64,000 bases of DNA. Origin: Citrobacter freundii (GTDB lineage Bacteria; Pseudomonadota; Gammaproteobacteria; Enterobacterales; Enterobacteriaceae). Position 1 is the stretch's first letter, and every line of letters begins with the position of its first letter. Where the stretch lies: contig NZ_JAALBX010000005.1 in NCBI RefSeq assembly GCF_011077955.1, positions 186,001 to 250,000 of the forward strand, read 5' to 3'. Shown piece after piece: positions 28,665 to 38,256 of the stretch. The position numbers and the translations under genes were made by a program. The notes beneath the pieces were generated by a model. The model saw only the letters and a list, made by a program, of their open reading frames with translations. It searched no databases and had not been told where the DNA came from.

Positions 28665-28793
28665 GTATCGGGTGCGCTCCTGAATTCTCGTTATTCTGCA
28701 CTATGACATAATTTTCCTGCGGTTTACGACAAAAACAGAAACTGACGCCTGTTTGCCCGTCCAATAGATACCCCTTTTCGCCACGCCTTGTTC

Positions 28794-28799
28794 TATAAT
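28794..28799 (+). promoter_or_regulatory. -10 box candidate for rpiA
   Basis: A perfect TATAAT 33 bases upstream of the rpiA ATG. No convincing -35 hexamer is visible at 16-18 bases, so an activator or a weak -35 is implied. Confidence 0.5.
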
Positions 28800-28832
28800 G
28801 CGCCTCAGTTTTCATACCACAGGCAAAAGACC

Positions 28833-29492
28833 ATGACGCAGGATGAACTGAAAAAAGCAGTGGGTTGGGCAGCGCTCCAGTACGTGCAGCCCGGCACCAT
28901 CGTTGGTGTAGGCACAGGATCGACCGCGGCGCATTTTATTGATGCGCTCGGTACCATCAAGCATCAAATTGATGGCGCTGTTTCAAGCTCCGATGCATCC
29001 ACCGAAAAACTTAAAGCCCTCGGCATCACCGTATTTGACCTCAACGACGTTGATTCACTCGGCATCTACGTTGATGGCGCGGATGAGATAAACGGCCACA
29101 TGCAGATGATCAAAGGCGGTGGCGCCGCGCTGACCCGCGAAAAAATCATTGCGTCGGTTGCGGAAAAGTTCATCTGTATCGCGGATGCCTCCAAACAGGT
29201 TGACATCCTCGGCGCCTTCCCGCTGCCGGTTGAAGTCATCCCGATGGCAAGAAGCGCCGTGGCGCGTCAACTGGTTAAACTGGGTGGCCGTCCGGCGTAT
29301 CGTCAGGGCGTGTTGACCGATAACGGCAACGTCATTCTTGACGTGCATGGCCTTGAAATCCTTGACCCTGTGGCGATGGAAAATGCTATCAACAGCATTC
29401 CGGGCGTAGTCACGGTAGGATTGTTTGCCAACCGTGGCGCAGACGTGGCGCTTATCGGCACGGCCGACGGCGTTAAAACTATCGTGAAATGA
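28833..29492 (+). CDS. rpiA: Ribose-5-phosphate isomerase A
   Basis: The 219-residue isomerase interconverting ribose 5-phosphate and ribulose 5-phosphate. [21 protein letters not shown] and [11 protein letters not shown] are the phosphate and catalytic motifs (Asp and Lys retained). ATG 28833 gives the E. coli N-terminus (MTQDELK) and exact length; the ATG at 28788 is not conserved and precedes the -10 box. Confidence 0.98.
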   Translation: MTQDELKKAVGWAALQYVQPGTIVGVGTGSTAAHFIDALGTIKHQIDGAVSSSDASTEKLKALGITVFDLNDVDSLGIYVDGADEINGHMQMIKGGGAALTREKIIASVAEKFICIADASKQVDILGAFPLPVEVIPMARSAVARQLVKLGGRPAYRQGVLTDNGNVILDVHGLEILDPVAMENAINSIPGVVTVGLFANRGADVALIGTADGVKTIVK

Positions 29493-29548
29493 TCTGAGCA
29501 GGGTACGAAAGTACCCTCGTCCAGAAAAAAATTTACCACACTCATTTT

Positions 29549-29564
29549 GGTGACTTCTGTCACA
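29549..29564. promoter_or_regulatory. CRP site upstream of serA
   Basis: GGTGA-CTTCTG-TCACA matches the CRP consensus at 9 of 10 positions, about 200 bases before serA. E. coli serA is controlled by Lrp and cAMP-CRP. Confidence 0.65.
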
Positions 29565-29762
29565 ATTCCAGCGTGCTCCTGTCATTCCTTTCGTCTTTAT
29601 TCTCACATGCCATATTTTATTCTGGCTTTTGCGGCTGGGTGATATTTCCTCAATTTCCCGACGCAAACGTTCATATTGCCGGGCCGTGAAATTTTGATAT
29701 GTTGGCAGAAGGGTGACTTATTACCCAGCACAACAATCAGCTCAGAATAACAGGGTCGGGAA

Positions 29763-31001
29763 ATGGCAAAAGTATCACTGGATAAAGACAAGATTAAATT
29801 CTTACTGGTGGAAGGGGTTCACCAGAAAGCCATCGATAACCTGCGTTCAGCAGGGTATACCAATATTGAATTTCATAAGGGCGCGCTGGACAGCGAGCAA
29901 CTGAAAGCGTCCATCCGTGATGCCCATTTCATCGGCCTGCGATCCCGTACTCAACTGACTGAAGAGATCTTCGCGGCGGCGGAAAAACTGGTTGCGGTAG
30001 GGTGCTTCTGCATCGGTACCAATCAGGTGGATTTACAGGCGGCGGCGCGTCGTGGCATCCCGGTGTTTAACGCGCCGTTCTCGAATACCCGCTCCGTTGC
30101 TGAACTGGTAATCGGTGAACTGCTGCTGCTGTTACGCGGCATTCCGGAAGCGAATGCCAAAGCGCACCGCGGTATCTGGAATAAGCAGGCGGCAGGGTCG
30201 TTTGAAGCGCGCGGTAAAAAGCTAGGTATCATCGGTTACGGCCATATCGGTACGCAACTGGGTATTCTGGCTGAGTCGCTTGGCATGCATGTCTTCTTCT
30301 ACGATATCGAAAACAAGCTGCCGTTGGGCAATGCCACTCAGGTTCAGCATCTCTCTGATTTGTTGAATATGAGTGATGTTGTAAGCCTGCATGTGCCGGA
30401 AAACGCCTCCACTAAAGATATGATTGGCGCTGAACAACTGGCGCTGATGAAGCCCGGCTCGTTACTGATTAACGCTGCGCGCGGTACCGTGGTTGATATT
30501 CCAGCTCTATGTGATGCGCTGTCGCGTAAGCATCTGGCGGGCGCCGCTATCGACGTTTTCCCAACCGAGCCTGCGACCAACAGCGATCCGTTTAACTCGC
30601 CGCTGTGCGAATTCGATAACGTGATTCTGACGCCGCACGTTGGCGGTTCGACGCAAGAAGCGCAGGAAAACATCGGTCTTGAAGTGGCGGGGAAACTGGC
30701 CAAATACTCCGATAACGGTTCAACACTGTCGGCTGTGAATTTCCCGGAGGTATCGCTGCCGTTGCACGAAGGCCGCGTCAGCCGTTTGCTGCATATTCAT
30801 GAAAACCGTCCTGGCATTCTGACTGCTATCAACAAAATTTTTGCTGAGCAGGGCGTGAACATTGCAGCCCAGTATCTGCAAACTACCTCGCAAATGGGCT
30901 ATGTGGTCATCGATATTGATGCAGAGGAAGATGTGGCCCATAACGCGCTACAGGCAATGAAAGCGATTCCCGGTACCATCCGCGCGCGTCTGCTTTACTG
31001 A
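29763..31001 (+). CDS. serA: D-3-phosphoglycerate dehydrogenase
   Basis: A 412-residue NAD enzyme for the first step of serine synthesis, feedback-inhibited by serine. GIIGYGHIGTQLG is the NAD site, ARGTVVD and the His in TPHVGGSTQEA belong to the active site, and a C-terminal ACT domain starts near HENRPGILTAINK. Two extra residues relative to E. coli (410) sit in the hinge before the ACT domain (LHEGRVSRLLHIHEN against the shorter K-12 hinge). A terminator follows directly, leaving no room for the sibC RNA found here in K-12. Confidence 0.98.
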   Translation: MAKVSLDKDKIKFLLVEGVHQKAIDNLRSAGYTNIEFHKGALDSEQLKASIRDAHFIGLRSRTQLTEEIFAAAEKLVAVGCFCIGTNQVDLQAAARRGIPVFNAPFSNTRSVAELVIGELLLLLRGIPEANAKAHRGIWNKQAAGSFEARGKKLGIIGYGHIGTQLGILAESLGMHVFFYDIENKLPLGNATQVQHLSDLLNMSDVVSLHVPENASTKDMIGAEQLALMKPGSLLINAARGTVVDIPALCDALSRKHLAGAAIDVFPTEPATNSDPFNSPLCEFDNVILTPHVGGSTQEAQENIGLEVAGKLAKYSDNGSTLSAVNFPEVSLPLHEGRVSRLLHIHENRPGILTAINKIFAEQGVNIAAQYLQTTSQMGYVVIDIDAEEDVAHNALQAMKAIPGTIRARLLY

Positions 31002-31017
31002 TTGTTTGTACGGCGCA

Positions 31018-31043
31018 AAGCCCACTTCGGTGGGCTTTTTTAT
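31018..31043 (+). terminator. serA rho-independent terminator
   Basis: AAAGCCCAC-TTCG-GTGGGCTTT followed by TTTATT. Its right end reaches the fau stop codon. Confidence 0.92.
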
Positions 31044-31639
31044 TACCACTGCCAGGTAGTAGTAGGCGTAATCACCGCAGGCAGGGGAATATCCCACTCT
31101 TCCGCAGGCAGCGTATCTACGTGCTGGCAATCGTGGGCGTAACCCACCGGGAAGAGGCTGTGTGTGTGCCAGTTTTGTAACGTCCGATCGTAAAAACCGC
31201 CCCCCATGCCCAGACGCTGGCCTTTCGAGTCAAACGCGACAAGCGGGGTAATCAGCACATCAAGTTTACTGAGCGGCAGCACGTGGCGCACATCAAGCGC
31301 AGGCTCATGAATTTTAAATTGATTGAGCACCAGAGCGCTGTCCGGGAAGTAACGCAGGAACAGAAGATGGCCGGGACTAAAGGGATGGATTACCGGCAGG
31401 TAGACTTTTTTCCCCGCATGCCATAACCCTTCTATTAACGGGCGCGTATCAAGCTCGCCGTCAAAAGAGAGAAAGACCGCAACGGTATGCGCTTCAAGAA
31501 CGGGAGCAAAGGCCATCATGCGCGTGGCGGCATGTTGTGCGGCGTGCAGTTGTTGCTGAGGGGTAAGCGATTTTCGGCGTAATCTTATCTGCTGGCGGAT
31601 CTGTTGGCGTGTTGAGACAGGTAAAGGTAGTTGAGTCAT
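31043..31639 (-). CDS. fau: 5-formyltetrahydrofolate cyclo-ligase
   Basis: A 198-residue enzyme (YgfA) that converts 5-formyl-THF to 5,10-methenyl-THF using ATP. The C-terminal GQRLGMGGGFYDRTL is the family signature. It lies 56 bases downstream of the 6S RNA and is probably co-transcribed with it, as in E. coli where ssrS-fau is dicistronic. The longer N-terminus (MTQLPLPVSTRQQ) fits the longer of the two E. coli annotations. Confidence 0.95.
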   Translation of the reverse strand: MTQLPLPVSTRQQIRQQIRLRRKSLTPQQQLHAAQHAATRMMAFAPVLEAHTVAVFLSFDGELDTRPLIEGLWHAGKKVYLPVIHPFSPGHLLFLRYFPDSALVLNQFKIHEPALDVRHVLPLSKLDVLITPLVAFDSKGQRLGMGGGFYDRTLQNWHTHSLFPVGYAHDCQHVDTLPAEEWDIPLPAVITPTTTWQW

Positions 31640-31695
31640 GAAACAGTATCCTTCAGTTCGAAGGTGTCGCTGTTAAAACGTGCAAGGTAGGGAAG

Positions 31696-31879
31696 GGAAT
31701 CTCCGAGATGCCGCCGCAGGCTGTAACCCTTGAACCCTTGGTTCAAGGTGAATGTGTCGTCATAGTCTTAAGGCTTCTCGGACGAACCGAGCATGCTCAC
31801 CGACCATGGAGCGCCACATTCTTGTGGTATGAAATATCGGCTCAGGGGACTGGCCCGCTTGCGAACATCTCAGAGAAAT
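31696..31879 (-). ncRNA. ssrS: 6S RNA
   Basis: 184 bases matching E. coli 6S RNA end to end. On the minus strand it begins ATTTCTCTGAGATGTTCGC and ends GGCATCTCGGAGATTCC; the terminal arms pair, and the middle contains the conserved single-stranded bubble flanked by AAGCCTTAAG-type and GAGCATGCTC arms. 6S RNA mimics an open promoter and sequesters sigma-70 RNA polymerase in stationary phase. It is followed by fau and preceded by zapA, the standard order. Confidence 0.96.
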
Positions 31880-31920
31880 TTTTTCTTCACGGTTACTCTA
31901 CCATAGTAAACCCTGAAGTG

Positions 31921-32250
31921 TTATTCAAACTTAGGCCCTGCTCTTTCACTTATGCGACCTTGCTCAAGTAATGCTTGTTCAATGGTCTGCTGGAGCATTC
32001 TGATACGCTGTTCCATACTTTCAGCGTAGTCGCGAGTCTTGGCCTTTTCCTGCGTTAGCTCATAGCAAATGTTGAGTGCTGCGATGAAGACTAACTGCTC
32101 GGTATTTGTGACTCTAGTGCGAACTTTTAGATCTTGCAACCGTTGATTCAGCTCTTCTGCAGCCTGATTCAACGCATCTTTTTGTTCAGGCGGACAATTC
32201 ACCCGCAGTGAACGCCCAAAAATTTGGATATCGACTGGTTGTGCAGACAT
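31921..32250 (-). CDS. zapA: Cell division protein ZapA
   Basis: A 109-residue FtsZ-bundling protein. The N-terminal head (residues 1-45) contains [15 protein letters not shown], and a long coiled-coil helix (about 60-100) ends the protein, as in the E. coli tetramer. ATG at 32250 with GGAAGGTGGA upstream. It is divergent from ygfB and lies upstream of ssrS. Confidence 0.96.
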   Translation of the reverse strand: MSAQPVDIQIFGRSLRVNCPPEQKDALNQAAEELNQRLQDLKVRTRVTNTEQLVFIAALNICYELTQEKAKTRDYAESMEQRIRMLQQTIEQALLEQGRISERAGPKFE

Positions 32251-32411
32251 TCCACCTTCCTGCTGTTGACTCGCCTGCTACCGCAGCCGGGGCTGCGAAG
32301 GGGCGACACTATAGCTACCCTTATATGAAGATACAAGCCCTTTTCTGGTATCCCCAGGGCCCAAAGTGGTAGCATAACACGAACTTTTCCTCCCAACGAC
32401 GATGAATGCGC

Positions 32412-32993
32412 ATGTCTATACAGAACGCTTTACCTGGCTATGAAGAAGTTAACCAGCTTCTCACCCAACAGGGTGTAGGACTAACGCCCGCCGAAATGCA
32501 CGGCCTCATCAGTGGGATGCTGTGCGGCGGCAATAATGACAGCAGCTGGCAGCCGCTGTTGCACGACCTGACCAACGAAGGTTTGGCCTTTGGTCAGAAC
32601 CTGGCGCAGGCGCTGCGCCAGATGCACTCCGCCACCAGCGATTCGCTGGAAGACGATGGTTTCCTGTTCCAGCTTTATCTGCCTGAAGGCGACGATGTTT
32701 CGGTCTTCGATCGCGCTGATGCGCTGGCAGGCTGGGTCAATCATTTCCTGTTGGGGCTTGGCGTTACCCAGACCAAACTCGACAAGGTGACCGGCGAAAC
32801 CGGCGAAGCGATTGACGATCTGCGAAATATCGCTCAGCTTGGTTATGATGAAGAAGAAGATCAGGAAGAGCTTGAAATGTCACTGGAAGAGATTATCGAA
32901 TACGTCCGCGTAGCCGCCTTGCTCTGCCATGATACCTTCAGCCGTCAGCAGCAACCGACCGCGCCAGAAGTGCGCAAACCGACACTGCATTAA
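32412..32993 (+). CDS. ygfB: UPF0149 protein YgfB
   Basis: A 193-residue all-helical UPF0149 protein with an acidic C-terminal half ([17 protein letters not shown]). ATG 32412 is chosen as it gives the E. coli start MSIQN; ATG 32406 adds two residues. The molecular role in enterobacteria is unsettled; a Pseudomonas homologue affects beta-lactam resistance. First gene of ygfB-pepP-ubiH-ubiI, consistent with one operon. Confidence 0.93.
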   Translation: MSIQNALPGYEEVNQLLTQQGVGLTPAEMHGLISGMLCGGNNDSSWQPLLHDLTNEGLAFGQNLAQALRQMHSATSDSLEDDGFLFQLYLPEGDDVSVFDRADALAGWVNHFLLGLGVTQTKLDKVTGETGEAIDDLRNIAQLGYDEEEDQEELEMSLEEIIEYVRVAALLCHDTFSRQQQPTAPEVRKPTLH

Positions 32994-33019
32994 TTTTCAT
33001 CACCGCGTTAGGAGGCGCC

Positions 33020-34336
33020 ATGACTCAGCAGGAATTCCTTCGTCGTCGCCAGCAATTACTGGCCAAAATGGCGCCTGGCAGCGCCGCGTTGATTTTCGCC
33101 GCACCGGAAGCTAACCGTAGCGCCGACAGTGAATACCCTTTTCGTCAAAACAGCGATTTCTGGTACTTCACCGGCTTTAATGAGCCAGAGGCGTTGCTGG
33201 TGCTGATTAAAAGCGACGACACGCATAATCACAGCGTGTTGTTCAACCGGGTTCGCGACAAAACCGCAGAAATCTGGTTTGGCCGCCGCCTGGGCCAGGA
33301 GGCCGCGCCGGAAAAACTGGGTGTTGACCGCGCGCTCGCCTGGGATGAACTCAATGAGCAACTCTTTCAACTGCTGAACGGTCTTGACGTGGTGTACCAC
33401 GCGCAAGGGCAATACGCATTTGCTGACGAGGCGCTGTTCCACGCGCTCGATAAACTGCGTCGCGGCTCGCGCCAGAATTTAACCGCGCCCGCCACGCTCA
33501 CCGACTGGCGCCCGTGGGTGCATGAAATGCGCCTGTTCAAATCGGAAGAAGAGATTGCCGTGCTGCGCCGTGCCGGGGAAATCACCGCTCTCGCTCATAC
33601 TCGCGCCATGGAAAAATGCCGCCCGGGCATGTTCGAATACCAGCTCGAAGGTGAGATCCTGCATGAATTTAACCGCCACGGCGCGCGTTTCCCGTCTTAT
33701 AACACCATTGTCGGCGGCGGTGAAAACGGCTGTATTTTGCATTACACCGAAAACGAATCGCTATTGCAGGACGGCGATCTGGTGCTTATCGATGCGGGCT
33801 GTGAATACCAGGGCTACGCGGGCGACATTACCCGTACTTTCCCGGTAAACGGTAAATTCACCCCGGCTCAACGTGACATCTACGACATTGTGCTGGCCTC
33901 GCTGGACGCAGCGCTTGAGCTTTATCGTCCGGGCACCTCCATGCAGGAAGTTACGCAGCATGTGGTGCGTATTATGGTTAACGGTCTGGTGAAGCTTGGC
34001 ATCCTGAAAGGCGATATTGAGCAGTTGATTACCGAGAATGCCCACCGTCCGTACTTTATGCATGGCTTAAGCCACTGGCTGGGGCTGGATGTGCATGATG
34101 TAGGCGTTTATGGTCAGGATCGCTCCCGCACCCTGGAGCCGGGCATGGTGATTACCGTGGAGCCGGGTCTGTATATCGCGCCGGACGCCGACGTGCCGCC
34201 TCAGTACCGTGGCATCGGTATTCGCGTGGAAGACGATATTCTTATTACCGAGACGGGTAATGAAAATCTGACGGCAAGCGTCGTGAAGCGCCCGGACGAG
34301 ATCGAAGCGCTAATGGCTGCGGCGAAAAACCTATGA
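33020..34336 (+). CDS. pepP: Proline aminopeptidase P II
   Basis: A 438-residue dimanganese pita-bread peptidase that removes residues preceding proline. Metal ligands are visible in VLIDAGCEYQGYAGDITRTFP (two Asp), MHGLSHWLGLDVHD (His), VEPGLY and RVEDD (Glu). AGGAGG lies 6 bases before the ATG at 33020. Overlaps ubiH by 4 bases (ATGA). Confidence 0.96.
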   Translation: MTQQEFLRRRQQLLAKMAPGSAALIFAAPEANRSADSEYPFRQNSDFWYFTGFNEPEALLVLIKSDDTHNHSVLFNRVRDKTAEIWFGRRLGQEAAPEKLGVDRALAWDELNEQLFQLLNGLDVVYHAQGQYAFADEALFHALDKLRRGSRQNLTAPATLTDWRPWVHEMRLFKSEEEIAVLRRAGEITALAHTRAMEKCRPGMFEYQLEGEILHEFNRHGARFPSYNTIVGGGENGCILHYTENESLLQDGDLVLIDAGCEYQGYAGDITRTFPVNGKFTPAQRDIYDIVLASLDAALELYRPGTSMQEVTQHVVRIMVNGLVKLGILKGDIEQLITENAHRPYFMHGLSHWLGLDVHDVGVYGQDRSRTLEPGMVITVEPGLYIAPDADVPPQYRGIGIRVEDDILITETGNENLTASVVKRPDEIEALMAAAKNL

Positions 34337-35508
34337 GTATTATCATCGTCGGCGGTGGAATGGCAGGCGCGACCCTGGCGCTGGCGATTTCCCATTTTAC
34401 CCAGGGCAAGCTGGCGGTGCATCTGGTTGAGGCTACATCGCCTTCCAGCGCCGCGCATCCGGGCTTTGACGCCCGTGCCATCGCGCTGGCTCAGGGCACT
34501 GTGGCTCATCTGGCGCGTACCGGTATCTGGCAACACCTGGCTGATTGCGCCACGGCTATTGAAACGGTGCATATTAGCGATAAAGGCCACGCCGGGTTCG
34601 TTACTATTGAAGCGCGTGATTATCAGATTGATGCCCTCGGGCAGGTTGTTGAGCTGCATGAAGTGGGGCATCGGCTGTTCAATTTATTGAAACGCGCCCG
34701 TGGCGTGACACTGCATTGCCCGGCCCGCGTGACGAAAGTTACGCGTGACGAACAACACGTTGATGTTACCCTCTCCAGCGGCGAGCAAATTCGTGGTGCA
34801 TTGTTGGTTGCGGCGGACGGTTCTCGTTCCTCTATTGGCGAGCAATGTGGCATTCGCTGGCAAAATACGCCTTACCACCAACTGGCGGTGATCGCCAACG
34901 TCACTACCGCGCTGGCGCATCGTGGCCGCGCTTTCGAGCGTTTTACCGAGCATGGTCCGCTGGCTGTCTTGCCGATGGCGCAAGGGCGTTGCTCGTTAGT
35001 CTGGTGCCATTCGCCGGAAAACCGCCACGTTCTGGACTGGAGCGACGCGCAGTTTTGCGATGAACTTCAGAAAGCGTTTGGTTGGCGGTTGGGACGTATT
35101 ACTCATGCCGGCGCACGCAGCGCATATCCACTGGTGCTAAGCCGCGCCGAATCGTCAATATCCCATCGCGTCGCGTTAGTGGGCAATGCGTCTCAGACGC
35201 TACACCCCATAGCCGGACAAGGTTTCAACCTTGGCATGCGCGATGTGATAACACTTGCGGAAAACGTCGCTCAGGCCGCGCAAGCGGGGCAGGACGTAGG
35301 GGCATTTGCGGTGCTCAACGCCTGGCAGCGTCAGCGTGAGCCGGATCGCGATGCCACCGTTGGCGTGACCGACGGGCTGGTACATCTGTTTGCAAATCAC
35401 TGGTCGCCGCTGATTGTGGGCCGAAATTTAGGGCTGATGGGCGTTGAGATTTTCACGCCAGCGCGCGATGCGTTGGCCCGGCGGACCCTGGGTTGGGTCG
35501 CGCGTTAA
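34333..35508 (+). CDS. ubiH: 2-octaprenyl-6-methoxyphenol hydroxylase UbiH
   Basis: A 391-residue flavoprotein mono-oxygenase that hydroxylates C4 of the ubiquinone ring. The FAD site IIVGGGMAGATLAL starts at residue 3, DG..S occurs at AADGSRSSIG, and the second FAD motif GNASQTLHPIAGQGFNLG is the UbiH form. Translationally coupled to pepP and followed by the paralogue ubiI. Confidence 0.95.
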   Translation: MSIIIVGGGMAGATLALAISHFTQGKLAVHLVEATSPSSAAHPGFDARAIALAQGTVAHLARTGIWQHLADCATAIETVHISDKGHAGFVTIEARDYQIDALGQVVELHEVGHRLFNLLKRARGVTLHCPARVTKVTRDEQHVDVTLSSGEQIRGALLVAADGSRSSIGEQCGIRWQNTPYHQLAVIANVTTALAHRGRAFERFTEHGPLAVLPMAQGRCSLVWCHSPENRHVLDWSDAQFCDELQKAFGWRLGRITHAGARSAYPLVLSRAESSISHRVALVGNASQTLHPIAGQGFNLGMRDVITLAENVAQAAQAGQDVGAFAVLNAWQRQREPDRDATVGVTDGLVHLFANHWSPLIVGRNLGLMGVEIFTPARDALARRTLGWVAR

Positions 35509-35518
35509 GGAGATAAAT

Positions 35519-36721
35519 GTGCAAAGCGTAGATGTGGCGATTGTAGGCGGCGGGATGGTCGGACTGGCGCTGGCGTGCGGATTGCAGGGCAGCGGCTTAC
35601 GCGTCGTGGTGCTTGAGCAGCAAAGACCGCAACCTCTGGCGCCTGACGCGCCGTTTGCTTTGCGGGTGTCTGCCATTAACGCCGCCAGTGAGAAAATGCT
35701 GGAAAAGCTCGGCGTCTGGCAAGCCATTCTGGAGCAACGTGTTAGCCGCTATCACGGCATGGAAGTGTGGGAAAAAGACAGCTTCGGGCGCATTGTGTTT
35801 GATGATAAAAGCATGGGTTACAGCCACCTTGGCCATATCATTGAAAACAACGTGATCCATCAGGCGCTGTGGGACAAAGCGTCCCGTAGTCCCGACATCA
35901 CGCTGATTGCGCCCTCGCAGTTACAGCAGGTGGCGTTCGGCGAAAATGAAGCCTTTCTGACGTTGCAGGACGGCACCATGCTGACGGCGCGCCTGATGGT
36001 CGGCGCGGACGGCGCTAACTCCTGGCTGCGCAATCGCGCAGATATCCCGCTTACATTCTGGGATTACAACCATCATGCGCTGGTGGCAACCATCCGTACC
36101 GCCGAGCCGCACGGCGCGGTAGCGCGTCAGATCTTCCACGGAGAAGGCATCCTGGCGTTTCTGCCATTACCCGATCCCAACCTGTGCTCTATCGTCTGGT
36201 CTTTGGGGCCGAAAGACGCAGAGCGTCTGCAACAATGCGATATCGATACGTTTAATCAGGAGTTGAGCATCGCCTTTGATAACCGCCTTGGCCTGTGCTC
36301 GGTGGAGAGCGAACGTCAGATCTACCCGTTGACCGGGCGTTATGCCCGTCAGTTTGCGGCGCATCGGCTGGTACTGGTCGGTGATGCGGCGCACACCATT
36401 CATCCACTCGCCGGGCAGGGCGTTAACCTCGGGTTTATGGATGCGGCACAATTGATTGCCGAGCTGCGCCGTCTGCACAAGCAGGGCAAAGACATCGGGC
36501 AACATTTGTACTTGCGCCGTTACGAGCGAAGCCGTAAACACAGTGCTGCGGTGATGCTGGCGAGCATGCAGGGTTTTCGTGAATTGTTTGACGGGCGTAA
36601 TCCCGTTAAAAAACTCCTGCGCGATATCGGCCTGAAACTGGCAGATACGCTGCCGGGGATAAAATCACAACTCATTCGCGAAGCGATGGGCCTGAACGAC
36701 CTCCCTGACTGGTTACGTTAA
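35519..36721 (+). CDS. ubiI: 2-octaprenylphenol hydroxylase UbiI
   Basis: A 400-residue flavoprotein (VisC) hydroxylating C5 of the ubiquinone ring. GTG at 35519 is the start: AAGGAG (35507-35512) lies 6 bases upstream and the resulting N-terminus (QSVDVAIVGGGMVG) and length equal E. coli UbiI; the frame is open further upstream inside ubiH. A nearby ATG at 35517 is out of frame. FAD motifs GGGMVGLAL and GDAAHTIHPLAGQG are intact. Ends the ygfB operon. Confidence 0.95.
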   Translation: MQSVDVAIVGGGMVGLALACGLQGSGLRVVVLEQQRPQPLAPDAPFALRVSAINAASEKMLEKLGVWQAILEQRVSRYHGMEVWEKDSFGRIVFDDKSMGYSHLGHIIENNVIHQALWDKASRSPDITLIAPSQLQQVAFGENEAFLTLQDGTMLTARLMVGADGANSWLRNRADIPLTFWDYNHHALVATIRTAEPHGAVARQIFHGEGILAFLPLPDPNLCSIVWSLGPKDAERLQQCDIDTFNQELSIAFDNRLGLCSVESERQIYPLTGRYARQFAAHRLVLVGDAAHTIHPLAGQGVNLGFMDAAQLIAELRRLHKQGKDIGQHLYLRRYERSRKHSAAVMLASMQGFRELFDGRNPVKKLLRDIGLKLADTLPGIKSQLIREAMGLNDLPDWLR

Positions 36722-36731
36722 CCCGATCACA

Positions 36732-36760
36732 CTTCCCTTTTCCGCACCTGAAAAGGGAAG
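36732..36760 (+). terminator. Hairpin terminator of ubiI
   Basis: Perfect 11-bp stem CTTCCCTTTTC / GAAAAGGGAAG with a 7-base loop, 11 bases past the ubiI stop; followed by a pyrimidine-rich stretch rather than a clean U-run. Confidence 0.65.
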
Positions 36761-36781
36761 CCTTCTCTCATTTGAATTATT

Positions 36782-36815
36782 CTAATTCGAGCGGATTTTT
36801 CGAATTAGTTTTTTT
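36782..36815. promoter_or_regulatory. Inverted CTAAT pair, distal GcvA sites (terminator-like)
   Basis: CTAATTCGA (36782-36790) and TCGAATTAG (36800-36808) form a perfect 9-bp inverted repeat followed by seven T. E. coli GcvA sites carry a CTAAT core, and the two distal sites there lie some 215-270 bases before the gcvT start of transcription; these copies lie about 220-250 bases before the PurR box. The same bases would also form a terminator hairpin. Confidence 0.55.
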
Positions 36816-36973
36816 AATGCGCTGATTTTTTAAGTTTAGCGATTTCCTCCAAAATTCCGACATAAATCCTCCCGGGTAAAATTTCCGCTCCGTAATTGTT
36901 GCGTTTCTGTGTCTGTATTCGCATTTTTCCAGTGAATTCCACTGTAGCCTTCTTCTCCCATTTTGGTCATAAG

Positions 36974-36978
36974 CTAAT
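36974..36978. promoter_or_regulatory. CTAAT motif, proximal GcvA site candidate
   Basis: CTAAT about 60 bases upstream of the PurR box, near where the promoter-proximal GcvA site lies in E. coli (about -69 to -34). Confidence 0.4.
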
Positions 36979-37035
36979 GTAATGACCCATTTCCCTATGT
37001 GGTTTGTCACTGCGTTAGGTGGTAACGTCAGACCA

Positions 37036-37051
37036 AAGGTAACGTTTGCGT
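37036..37051. promoter_or_regulatory. PurR operator of gcvT
   Basis: AAGGTAACGTTTGCGT matches about 10 of 12 informative PurR positions with the central ACGTTTGC core intact. E. coli gcv is repressed by PurR binding around the transcription start, consistent with a leader of about 90 bases here. Confidence 0.65.
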
Positions 37052-37132
37052 TGGCGGCGGGAATGATGCCAGCGCCGGGTTTCGTCCAGTAGTTTTGAGG
37101 CAACCAGCCTCAACTGACTGAAAGAGGAAAAG

Positions 37133-38230
37133 ATGGCTCAACAGACTCCTTTGTTCGAACAACACACGCTTTGCGGCGCGCGCATGGTGGATTTTCATGG
37201 CTGGATGATGCCGCTGCATTACGGCTCTCAGATCGATGAACACCATGCTGTACGGCGAGATGCGGGGATGTTCGATGTGTCCCATATGACCATCGTCGAT
37301 TTGCATGGCGCGCGCACCCGTGAATTCTTGCGCTACCTGCTGGCAAACGACGTGGCGAAACTCACCCAACCGGGTAAAGCGCTCTACAGCGGTATGCTGA
37401 CCGCCTCCGCAGGCGTCATCGACGACCTGATCGTCTACTTCCTGACGGAAGAGTATTTCCGCCTCGTGGTGAACTCCGCGACCCGTGAAAAAGACCTCGC
37501 CTGGATCACTCAACACGCCGAACCTTATTCCATCGATATTACCGTGCGGGATGACCTGGCGCTGATTGCCGTTCAGGGGCCTGAGGCGAAACAAAAAGCC
37601 GCCACCTTATTTAATGATGAGCAACGTCAAGCCGTAGAAGGCATGAAGCCTTTCTTTGGCGTGCAGTCTGGCGATTTGTTTATCGCGACCACCGGTTACA
37701 CCGGCGAAGCGGGCTATGAAATCGCGATGCCTGCGGAAAAAGCGGCGTCCTTCTGGAGCCAACTGGTGGAAGCGGGCGTGAAGCCGTGCGGCCTTGGCGC
37801 GCGCGACACGCTACGTCTGGAAGCCGGAATGAATTTGTATGGCCAGGAAATGGATGAAAGCGTCTCCCCGCTGGAAGCCAATATGGGCTGGACCATCGCC
37901 TGGCAGCCTGAGGACCGGGACTTTATTGGTCGTGAAGCGTTACAAATGCAGCGTGAAAAAGGCACCGATCAGTTGGTTGGCCTGATCATGAAAGAAAAAG
38001 GCGTGCTGCGTAACGATCTGCCGGTGCATTTCACTGATGCGCAGGGCATCGTTCAGGAAGGGAAAATTACCAGCGGATCGTTCTCGCCGACGCTTGGCTA
38101 CAGCATTGCGCTGGCACGTGTGCCCGCAGGCATTGGCGACACGGCGATCGTGCAAATCCGTAACCGTGAAGTGCCGGTGACCGTCACTAAACCGATTTTT
38201 GTTCGCGCCGGTAAACCGGTCGTTCAGTAA
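37133..38230 (+). CDS. gcvT: Glycine cleavage system T protein (aminomethyltransferase)
   Basis: The 365-residue THF-dependent component that releases ammonia and forms methylene-THF from the aminomethyl-lipoyl H protein. MFDVSHM near the N-terminus, [12 protein letters not shown] and [18 protein letters not shown] are characteristic, and the catalytic Asp in GARDTLR is present. AAGAGGAAA before the ATG. First gene of gcvTHP. Related to YgfZ at 46288. Confidence 0.97.
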   Translation: MAQQTPLFEQHTLCGARMVDFHGWMMPLHYGSQIDEHHAVRRDAGMFDVSHMTIVDLHGARTREFLRYLLANDVAKLTQPGKALYSGMLTASAGVIDDLIVYFLTEEYFRLVVNSATREKDLAWITQHAEPYSIDITVRDDLALIAVQGPEAKQKAATLFNDEQRQAVEGMKPFFGVQSGDLFIATTGYTGEAGYEIAMPAEKAASFWSQLVEAGVKPCGLGARDTLRLEAGMNLYGQEMDESVSPLEANMGWTIAWQPEDRDFIGREALQMQREKGTDQLVGLIMKEKGVLRNDLPVHFTDAQGIVQEGKITSGSFSPTLGYSIALARVPAGIGDTAIVQIRNREVPVTVTKPIFVRAGKPVVQ

Positions 38231-38256
38231 CTGTTTTGTTATTCGGAGAAAAAGAA

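Larger units (their letters stand above)
36722..37132. other. gcvTHP control region
   Basis: 411 bases without a gene. It holds a hairpin after ubiI (36732-36760), an inverted CTAAT pair (36782-36815), a third CTAAT at 36974 and a PurR box at 37036-37051. The spacing resembles the E. coli gcv regulatory region. Confidence 0.65.

Noticed and set aside
29493-29520. GGGTAC-GAAA-GTACCC hairpin after rpiA as a terminator
   Set aside because: Clear hairpin, but the following bases are CTCGTCC and A-rich, with no U-tract.
31708-31971. 87-codon plus-strand frame
   Set aside because: Lies antisense to the 6S RNA and runs into the zapA 3' end.
36777-37103. 108-codon minus-strand frame in the gcv control region
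   Set aside because: Overlaps regulatory motifs, has no ribosome-binding site or recognisable sequence.
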